Origin: Phoronis pallida
Lineage: Eukaryota; Phoronida; Phoronidae
DNA length: 12,833 nucleotides
Direction of reading: 5' to 3'
NCBI GenBank assembly: GCA_028565715.1
Contig: JAOXYC010180690.1
Coordinates: forward strand, 1-12,833
Position 1 is the stretch's first letter, and each line of letters opens with the position of its first letter. The notes under the pieces are model-generated. The model did not search any database, was not told where the DNA came from, and worked only from the letters and a program-made list of their open reading frames with translations. This document shows, piece by piece, positions 1 through 6,194 of this stretch. A program made the translations under genes and the position numbers.

Positions 1-323
1 ACCCTTCCTTTCATATTCTAAAAAATTATCAAAAATCAAGAGTGTGGCAATTTTTCAAAAAAGTGAAGAAAAATGACGTATTATCTTGGATTGAAAAAAA
101 ATGAAATTGCTTGATCCCTCATCTTTCAGAAAATGTAAACTTGTATGGGTCGAAAATAAATACTTTTTAAGTTATTCGTAGAAAAGGACACCATGGTAAA
201 TAGCCTCCCACGTAACCTTAAGGATAAAGCAGCCTTATTGATAATCATCTTACTAAATTACTGATCCATCACACAGCTTAAAAAGAGAGATGGCGAACTG
301 TTATCCTCAATATTTTGTTTTAC
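1..323 (-). other. Gene B intron 2 (partial)
   Basis: This stretch follows the phase-2 donor at 324. I searched the minus strand for an acceptor followed by CLCA-like sequence and found none. The stretch is AT-rich and I see no repeat or other gene in it. Confidence 0.6.
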
Positions 324-463
324 CTGTTAAATGTCTCCATGCCCGATTCCTCCCAACCTGACTTCTTTGACCATGTTGGTGGTACCAATATTGTCACACT
401 GCCTAAATAGGCACGGCGTTTTGTGGCAACAAATAAATCACGCGAAAAGTTGGTAAAAACATC
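324..463 (-). CDS. CLCA: Gene B exon 2: CLCA N-terminal domain
   Basis: The acceptor AACATTTGCAG precedes GAT at 463 and the donor AACAG|GTAAAA is at 324; it enters phase 0 and exits phase 2. The exon encodes DVFTNFSRDLFVATKRRAYL, GSVTILVPPTWSKKSG and WEESGMETFN. The family equivalents are (M)(V)T.AS.YLF.ATG.R.YF..V.ILIP..W. This block directly precedes the zinc-protease core of CLCA proteins, which is not in the window. The exon is too short for simple ORF calling. Confidence 0.87.
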
Positions 464-978
464 CTGCAAATGTTTAAAGTATTTCATTGGCCAATGGAAT
501 CTTGTCTAAAAGTGACATGAAAATAATATTTTCAAGTAAAAAATAGGCATGATCTAGGAAACATATCATAAAAATTTAAGAGAACAATTTTAATTAAAAT
601 GTTCGCGCGTTCGTGAATATTAAGTTTTTACTATCAATGTTGAAAATTCGCATTCTTGACGCAATCCGAAAACGTCTTCCACCACCCGTCCTAGAACTCA
701 TGCATTTTAACTTTTGAGAGGTATTTCAAAAAAATTGGAACAGTGAAGTTTTTGAAGCATTTCTCAGACACATGTGCGTAGGTTAAACTAAGGAAAAACA
801 ATAGTTTTATAAACAGTAAGCGTACCTTTATAGTTTGAAGAAGTTCCGTGTCCTCAGGCACGTTGTCAGAAATGGCGATTATAAGTCCCTCATATTTGTT
901 GTTGACAAGAGTGTAGTTGTTTCGCTCAACACCAATTACCATGACAACCATTGTCATCAACACAGTTGTGCACAACAT
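324..978 (-). CDS. CLCA: Gene B: second CLCA family gene, 5' end only (two exons, 3' part outside window)
   Basis: Exons 978-826 and 463-324 join in phase 0 and encode 97 residues plus two bases. They comprise a signal peptide followed by the start of the N-terminal CLCA domain: NNKYEGLIIAISDNVPED, LLQTIK, DVFTNFSRDLFVATKRRAYL and VTILVPPTWSKKSG. These follow the order and spacing of vertebrate CLCAs (NNGYEGIVVAI.PNVPED, ...ATGKRFYFKNVAILIPETW). The reading frame upstream of the ATG at 978 closes at a TAA six codons away, so this ATG is the likely start. Gene B lies downstream of gene A on the same strand, making a tandem pair. The following exon, which must begin in phase 2, was not found in 1-323 and should lie left of the window. 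Whether gene B is intact cannot be told. Confidence 0.88.
826..978 (-). CDS. CLCA: Gene B exon 1: signal peptide and start of mature CLCA
   Basis: Exactly 51 codons from ATG to the donor AAG|GTACGC, phase 0. The first 17 residues (MLCTTVLMTMVVMVIGV) are hydrophobic and look like a cleavable signal peptide. NNYTLVNNKYEGLIIAISD and NVPEDTELLQTIK then match the first conserved block of the CLCA N-terminal domain. A glycosylation sequon is present at NNYT. Open frame runs past the donor to 691, but that sequence (VRLLFIKLLFFLS...) has no similarity to the family, so it is intron. Confidence 0.88.
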
Positions 979-2256
979 GTTGGCAGACCTCTTTTAGAGT
1001 CAAGAAACAGACCAAGAAAAAATGAAAATTTCGTTAATCTCAAATATTCTTTTATATTTAAAAATGATTTGAAAGTCTGGAACGATACCTTCCTGTAATG
1101 AAAAGGTATTTTTACTACTTATCAGTATATTTTTTGGGACATTCATGATATTTCTTGTAACAAGCATCAACCGAAAACTAAACTCGATGAAATTGCAACT
1201 AGATTTAACGTTTATTATGATGTTGTTTTAAAACATGATGTTTTTTTTTACAAAAAATCATGGACTTTATAATTAGCGAATGTTTAACTTGTCATGTTAA
1301 TTAGGCAATCTGTACTTCTTATTCGACGTCAATCAGGTGCTTAGTTCTTTTTTCGCATTCTAGTAAAAGGTATTTTTGTTTAAAATGCATTCCATAATTA
1401 AAACGTCGATACTTCTACAACGAACAAGGCAGTGCTATTTAAAAGTAAATCTTTAGTTACGGTCTGTACGCCGATTATAACATTCTAATATTTACAATTC
1501 CAGCGTTCAAAGTTCAAAGATTTCTGGACCTGTATAAATCCAAGATTTGAAAGATTTAAAAACATATTTTTAAAATACGAAAACATGTTTTTACCATTTA
1601 AAAGTATATTTATAAGTAAATTAACGTAAAGTAATAATAAACTTTTAAAAAATATATTTACCTTTTGCGTTGCAACTTGACTACGAAGGTCTATGCTGAA
1701 TGCTATCCTCCGTAATTCAATCTGGTACTCAATACTTAGATTGTCATTATATAAAAAGACGTTTAGCCGTACCCGGAACAGGCATTGCGGATGGATTTCA
1801 TTTTTGATACATGTACAATTGTAACACAAATACTGAAACGGATTACATTACAATCTTCCCCGTCTAAAAATAGAAACAAATCCAACGGTTCCTCGTCTTT
1901 ATCATTACCGGACGCTGGACATGCGTACTTAGCCGAACCTGGAGACCAAAAGAATCTTATTTCATAACGGACAAATCGAATTTGTGGAAAGAAATTTATC
2001 GCAGTTCAATATTTGCGAGGGTTTCGCTTCGAGCATATATGATGTGCATTTAGGCATAATGTTCTGCCCAGCCAATGTTGATGACAAGATTCATGTTATT
2101 TATTAAAATTTTTATCATAATGGTTAACTCTAAAGGGTAAACTCATTGGTACTATCAAATGTGCATGTTGACAAAAATTTGTTTATTTGATAAAAAACAA
2201 CAACTGTTCCAAAATGTATCTTCATCTTATAATATCAACAATGAAGTTTATAAATA
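979..2256. other. Intergenic DNA upstream of gene B, no recognised gene
   Basis: AT-rich sequence with short open frames on both strands and no recognisable protein similarity. A short plus-strand frame ending near 1967 (SSPSKNRNKSNGSS... to a TAA) and a minus-strand frame at 1829-1665 ending at a potential donor (GCAAAAG|GTAAAT) look slightly less random than the surroundings. I cannot match either to a family, so I do not call them as genes. Confidence 0.5.
1049..1056 (-). promoter_or_regulatory. TATA-like box upstream of gene B
   Basis: On the minus strand TATAAAAG lies 71-78 bp before the gene B start codon. Standard spacing would place transcription start near 1020-1030 and give a 5' untranslated leader of about 40-50 bases without an upstream intron. 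The region is AT-rich, so a chance match is possible, and a 5' non-coding exon further upstream cannot be excluded. Confidence 0.35.
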
Positions 2257-2338
2257 ACTAGCTCTGTAACCCGCGCTTCGCTGCGGGGTGTGCGCGTGCT
2301 TCGCACGTGCACACTCTGTGCACATGCACACCCCGTTA
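2257..2338 (+). repeat. GC-rich hairpin repeat terminus, copy 1
   Basis: This segment begins ACTAGCTCTGTAACCCGC and contains a 12-bp stem with a TTC loop (arms 2288-2299 and 2303-2314, one G-T pair). A second, smaller stem of the CCCGC...GCGGGG type lies just before it. The first ~55 bp are nearly identical to the reverse complement of 12662-12716. The two copies lose similarity after about 80 bp and continue into unrelated sequence. This pattern fits the shared end of a dispersed mobile-element family; the class is not recognised. Confidence 0.75.
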
Positions 2339-2355
2339 GAAAAAGATTCATGATT

Positions 2356-2512
2356 ATTTTTATCTCGGAAATTATTTTGATAGAGAGATGTTTCGAGCTC
2401 GGTTTGCAGAGAAATAAGAATGGTCTGGTTAAATGGTTTATTGTAAAATAAACGATGAATGAAACTAAGTATAACTTTTGATCTCTGCAAAGATGGGCAA
2501 CCAAAAAGCGCC
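2356..2512 (+). repeat. 157-bp direct repeat, copy 1
   Basis: Nearly identical in the same orientation to 3613-3772, with conserved landmarks GATAGAGAGATGTTTCGAGC, AATAAACGATGAAT and TCTCTGCAAAGATGGGCAAC and an end at AAAAAGCGCC. There are a few substitutions and single-base indels. It lies immediately after the GC-rich hairpin repeat. Open frames across it on the minus strand are not convincing as protein. Confidence 0.85.
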
Positions 2513-2630
2513 CTCTCAGAGACATTACACAAGAAACTACAAATAACAGGGAATAGGGATGGGTGGGAAAACAATTTTTGAGACTAAAAATCACTAACGT
2601 CTGATCTTGGTATAAGACCGCACTGAACTG

Positions 2631-2830
2631 ACCTCAAGGCGTGGGATCAGATGAAACTAAATGGGGCACCCGGTGTTAAAAACGGGACACCCGGGCCTTT
2701 GGATGGGACACCCGCGCCTTGAACGGGAAGCCCGCGCCTAAAAACTAGATCAGCTATTCTGACACCAGAAATGGATGGGAAGCCCGGTGTTGTAATGGGA
2801 AGCCTGTGTTGAAACAGGAAACCCGCGCCA
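2631..2830 (+). repeat. Left foldback arm: array of degenerate 20-bp units
   Basis: About seven units of the form ATGGGAAGCCCGCGCCTTGA occur, at roughly 2660, 2680, 2701, 2721, 2771, 2792 and 2811. They vary between GGGACACCCG and GGGAAGCCCG cores. Bases 2631-2740 are the inverted counterpart of 3299-3406, sharing GTGGGATCA, GGTGTTAAAAACGGGACACC and GGGACACCCGCGCCTTGAA. The arms bracket a ~460-bp centre, giving a foldback element overall. Confidence 0.85.
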
Positions 2831-3286
2831 CATCGATTCGCTCGCTTGCGAATGTTCTTAGAGCACGAAGTACTGAAATAGCTGTGCGACGAGTTTGTAT
2901 TCGTGTTATTTCTTAGTCTTTATTCTTCTTCAGTTCAAAATTTCAGATGAATAGGAGTTGACGTTAACTGATTGATAAGAACAGTGATATCGGCGATACT
3001 GCAGGTTTAAGTAAGGAATTTTAGCGATCCATTTTACATCAAGCTGCCGCCATTTTATTTTTCAAAATAAACAGTCTCGATGCGTAACCTGCTTTATGTA
3101 AAATATGCACACTTAAACATAACAGATCATATTCAATTTACCAGTTACATTTTGTCAAAATTACAAAAAAATATGAATTTATTACACACAATGTTTTATA
3201 TAGAAGAGATAGACTAAACCAAGAAAAATGTACATGGATGTGCTTTATTAGAGGTTATAAGCTCGGCTCAGAAACATTGACAATTT
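2831..3286. other. Centre of the foldback structure, no gene seen
   Basis: Single-copy sequence within this window, between the two inverted arrays. It contains GCTCGCTTGCGA, a short palindrome near its left end, and otherwise AT-rich DNA. I find no reading frame resembling a transposase. Confidence 0.5.
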
Positions 3287-3406
3287 CTCCGGGCTTCCTG
3301 TTCCGGGCGCGGGCTTCCCATTCAAGGCGCGGGTGTCCCATTCAAAAGCCCCGGGTGTCCCGTTTTTAACACCGGTGCCCCATTTGATCCCACGACCTGA
3401 CTCAAG
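3287..3406 (-). repeat. Right foldback arm: inverted array of degenerate 20-bp units
   Basis: About five units of the same ~20-bp family as 2631-2830, here in reverse orientation: GCGCGGGCTTCCCATTCAA, GGCGCGGGTGTCCCATTCAA, AGCCCCGGGTGTCCCG and others. The outer boundary, CCCACGACCTGACTCAAG, is the mirror of the left arm's CTCAAGGCGTGGG. A minus-strand open frame of 60 residues crosses it but is only the translation of the repeat. Confidence 0.85.
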
Positions 3407-3575
3407 ACAAAGGTTGTTCACGTGAAACAAACTAGGTCACGAATGAATTGAGCAATAGGAACCCAGTATTATGTCATGAGTGTCGGTCATTCATAAACAC
3501 GAGTGACGATGCACTAACAATGTACTGAGGAGAGATTACGAATGCAAATACTTTCCAGATAAACATTATTTAGCC

Positions 3576-3595
3576 CTAGGAATCTTGATTCCTAG
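3576..3595. repeat. Perfect 9-bp hairpin CTAGGAATC-TT-GATTCCTAG
   Basis: A perfect inverted repeat with a two-base loop, immediately left of direct-repeat copy 2. A close relative of the whole motif, including the following TT, is at 8602-8623 in an intron of gene A. It may be the terminal hairpin of a mobile element. Confidence 0.7.
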
Positions 3596-3612
3596 TTTAG
3601 CCGGAGGCCAAA

Positions 3613-3772
3613 TTTTATTAATCTCGAAAATTATTTTGATAGAGAGATGTTTCGAGCTCGGTTTGCAGAGAAATAAGAATGGTATGGTTGAAATGGTTAA
3701 TTGTAAAATAAACGATGAATAAAACTAAGTATAACTTTTGATCTCTGCAAAGATGGGCAACCAAAAAGCGCC
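3613..3772 (+). repeat. 157-bp direct repeat, copy 2
   Basis: Same-orientation copy of 2356-2512, ending at the same AAAAAGCGCC. The flanks differ: copy 1 is preceded by the GC-rich hairpin repeat, copy 2 by the CTAGGAATC hairpin. The two copies bracket the inverted 20-bp-unit arrays, so the span 2356-3772 reads repeat, arm, centre, inverted arm, repeat. Confidence 0.85.
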
Positions 3773-4070
3773 AAAAATGCCGAAAGCATCCGCCCATCCT
3801 TATAATCAAATATCGCAACCGATGATAATCTCTATATTGTAACAATGAAGTTGTTTCGGTCGATCCAACTCGTTCAACCTGGGGTAGTTATCTCCACCTA
3901 CGCTAAAAGGGAGCGTTTTGGGGTTTGCGGAAGGTTAAAAAAAATAATTTGCGGACTTGAATATCGAAAAAAGACTTCATTCTGTATTGTATACTGAGAA
4001 GACAAATCTTTTCATTCATCATTTATTATTTCTTCAGCATAACAAGTTTAATAGTGTATATGTAAAAAAA

Positions 4071-4250
4071 GAATGAAAATATTCCAAGCATTATCAATTG
4101 ATTGGATAAGCTTTATATGTAAGCATTTCAAAGATCAAGATTTTTTTTCAAAAAAGAATGAAAATATGCCAGGCCCAAGAAAAAATTAATTCACTTATCA
4201 ATGGGTTGGATAAGCTATATAGCATATCAAAGATCAAGATTTTTTAAACG
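4071..4250 (+). repeat. ~105-bp satellite, left block (two copies)
   Basis: Copy 1 (4071-4155) lacks about 25 internal bases and copy 2 (4156-4250) is nearly complete. Each unit runs GAATGAAAATATTCCAGGCA, an A-rich stretch, CACTTATCAATGGGTTGGAT, AAGCTTTATATG, CATTTCAAAGATCAAGA and a T-run. CTTATC and GATAAG within each unit form a short inverted pair. The array stops at the start of the decayed gene copy and resumes at 5077. Confidence 0.88.
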
Positions 4251-4300
4251 CTACTGAATCATCCAAGTTAAGGCGCAGCTCAGTCGTCTCCTCTCCTTAC

Positions 4301-4849
4301 ACGAAGATATTCGACAAGAATGACATGACAAGGCAAGACCATTACGTTCAAGAAAGTACTCAGAAAACAGCTTTGCGCTTTGTTAACAAATGGTTGCCGG
4401 AAGCAAAACTTAACCCTGAAGCTGCGGATCTAGTAGCCGAGTTTATGAAGTTGAAGAATGGTGTGATACTGTGCAAGTGTTTTGAAAAAGCAGGACTTTT
4501 GTGGAAGCTTGTAAATACAACTCAAACCCCTCTGACGAGGCTTCAATAAAGGTGAATATTGAAACTTTTGAGGAGACTCATAAAAGCTCGAAGTTGCTTA
4601 TTGATGATATAACAATTCTGGTAATCTGTGCGAGTTAAACCGATGTGCTTCCACCGTACTAGACGTCTGTAAAAAGCTGTGTTGTGAGGCTGCACAAAAA
4701 CTGGAGAATTAGGAGGATGTCACAAAGTTTGACCCAGAAGAGATTGAGCTGGTTATGCATCAGTCAATCGTCAGTCGCCATAAGGCTGTTTATCTCTGAA
4801 GAATAATGATAGTGATATCGTCAGCACTATGATGGAGCTGACAATGTAA
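4301..4849 (+). pseudogene. Decayed intronless copy joining a CH-like domain to a NAC-alpha-type UBA domain
   Basis: An open frame from 4325 gives KTALRFVNKWLPEAKLNPEA and LKNGVILCKCFEKAG, typical of a calponin-homology domain. Similarity carries on in a second frame after about 4530 (SDEASIKVNIETFEETHKSS, LLIDDITIL). It moves to a third frame after about 4620 (NLCELNRCASTVLDVCKKL), crosses an in-frame TAG at 4710, and reaches EEIELVMHQSIVSRHKAV. A final shift near 4795 leads to LKNNDSDIVSTMMELTM and a stop at 4847-4849. The last two pieces closely match the C-terminal UBA domain of nascent polypeptide-associated complex alpha (family pattern IELVMSQA.VSRAKAV.ALKNN..DIV.AIMELTM), which helps chaperone nascent chains at the ribosome. 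Three frameshifts and a stop make it a pseudogene. The lack of introns suggests a retrocopy, though no poly(A) tail is visible. The UBA match is strong; the CH match is moderate. I know no family with this domain pair. Confidence 0.75.
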
Positions 4850-5076
4850 TAATGATCAGATCATCCAAATACTCGAAAGAAGAATTGGACCAACTTCGAC
4901 TGCAAGATATTGAAAATGAAATTTGGAGAATGCATGTACATGAGATATAGACAATGTATATTTGATAACGAAGAATTTATCGGACACCTTTAAAAATCGC
5001 AATTTTTACAGACTATACCTAAGAATTCAAGTTTTATCTTAGCATTCCTAATAGACAAATAAATATAAACATTGTC
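4850..5076. other. Sequence between pseudogene and right satellite block
   Basis: A short plus-strand frame (about 4858-4950) reads SSKYSKEELDQLRLQDIENE and stops at TAG. It has the acidic/leucine pattern of a helical segment and could be a remnant of the same source gene beyond the UBA end, but it has no recognised match. The rest is AT-rich with nothing identified. Confidence 0.35.
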
Positions 5077-5468
5077 GAATGAAAATATTCCAGGCACAAG
5101 AGAAAACAAATTCACTTATCGATGGTTTAGATAAGCTTTATATAAAAGCATTTCAAAGATCAAGATTTTTTTTTCAAAAAAGAATAAAAATATTCCAGGC
5201 ACAAGAGAAAATCTCACTTATCGATGGGCTGGATAAGCGTTATCTGTAAGCATATCAAAGTTCAAGATTTTTTTCAAAAAAAAGAATGTTACTGAATATA
5301 TTCCAGGCACAAGAGAAAATCATTTCACTTATCAATGGGTTGGATAAGCTTTATATGTAAACATTTCAAAGATCAAGATTTTTTTTAAAAAAGAATGAAC
5401 ATATTTCAGGCACAAGAGAAAATCAATTCACTTATCAATGGGTTGGATAACCTTGCTATATAAGCCAA
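5077..5468 (+). repeat. ~105-bp satellite, right block (four copies)
   Basis: Tandem units at 5077-5181, 5182-5283, 5284-5392 and a truncated 5393-5468, lengths 105, 102 and 109 bp for the full ones. They share ATTCCAGGCACAAGAGAAAA, CACTTATC, GGTTGGATAAGC, CATTTCAAAGATCAAGA and a T/A-run. They belong to the same family as 4071-4250. The last copy ends about 140 bp beyond the gene A stop codon, so the array may abut or overlap the gene A 3' untranslated region. Confidence 0.9.
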
Positions 5469-5610
5469 CCAAAGGGGTATCTAATTTGTGTGTATCAATA
5501 TTATATGGATATATATTATATGGATAAGCATAACACGAAGACTTGATTCATTTCTAAAAAATCTAGCAGCCAAATATGATAAAACAAAAATCCACTCCGT
5601 CGTTGCATAT

Positions 5611-6194
5611 TCACACTCTATGGAGCTCGTGACCTTCATAAATCTTATTATCATGGTAGGCAGTCTCCCTGTGCTTCGCCATCTTTCGTGCGTTCTTTTT
5701 CCTCACCGACAAACATATCGACAGGGCTGCGACAACCACTGCCAGTAAGGCCACGCCTCCAAACGCTAAACCCAAAATGGCGCCATCCGAAAGACGCGGT
5801 TCGATAACAACAGCGGTGGTCAGAATCTGAGATGTCGTTACCGGTGTGTCGCTTTCTGTTGTCGTAGTTTGTGGGTCTGTCGTCAGTGCTGGCGTTGTTG
5901 GTGGCGGCTCTATTCCCACGTACCTTGCAGGTTCTCTGTTGGTGAAGGCAACTGGGACAATGTTAGAAATGTCGCCACTCTTGTTGCAATCGTCAACAGC
6001 TTTCACGGCAAAGAAATACGTTACTTCTTTGGGGAATGAGACCAAATTTACAACAAATTTCTCCAAAGTGTTGGGCTCTTTCGGTTTATCCAACCGTCCT
6101 TCTTCAAGCATTGATTGGTTGATGACATTGCAGTTGAAAAACTGGTTTCTGAGCATACTTATGTCTGTATGTACTCTGAGGTCATATCTTGAAG
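5611..6194 (-). CDS. CLCA: Gene A last exon: end of FN3, Thr-rich stalk, transmembrane helix, tail
   Basis: The acceptor TCATTTCCAG precedes CT at 6194, completing GCT. The exon has 193 codons and the TGA stop at 5613-5611. It opens with SRYDLRVHTDISMLRNQF (family: YIIRISTSILDLRDKF), then YFFAVKAVDDCNKSGDISNI (family: LFIAIQAVDKVDLKSEISNI). A Pro/Thr-rich segment with runs such as TTTTESDTPVTTS follows. After it come a hydrophobic helix (AILGLAFGGVALLAVVVAAL and onward) and a stop-transfer RKK. The 30-residue cytoplasmic tail has tyrosines in AYHDN and IYEGH and ends LHRV. This predicts a type I membrane protein with an O-glycosylated stalk, rather than a secreted or lipid-anchored one. Confidence 0.93.

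Noticed and set aside
1-323. Possible third exon of gene B
   Set aside because: No acceptor followed by phase-2 CLCA-like sequence was found; the exon probably lies outside the window.
1485-1829. Minus-strand open frame of 114 residues, possibly with an exon ending at about 1665
   Set aside because: A donor-like GTAAAT is present, but there is no recognisable similarity and composition turns AT-rich after it. Not enough to call an exon.
1785-1967. Plus-strand frame ending PGDQKNLIS, slightly protein-like
   Set aside because: Sixty residues with no family match and no splice context. Could be a degraded repeat.
2257-2338. Rho-independent terminator or bacterial regulatory hairpin
   Set aside because: The context is an animal genome with spliced genes, and the hairpin is part of a dispersed repeat.
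2235-2594. Two overlapping minus-strand open frames of 108-119 residues
   Set aside because: They are translations of the 157-bp direct repeat and GC-rich hairpin repeat. The related copy at 3618-3845 is not maintained as coding.
4071-5468. CRISPR-like repeat array
   Set aside because: Units are contiguous ~105-bp satellites without distinct spacers, and the genome is eukaryotic.
5488-5748. 86-residue plus-strand open frame
   Set aside because: It overlaps the gene A stop codon region and exon in antisense; no family match.
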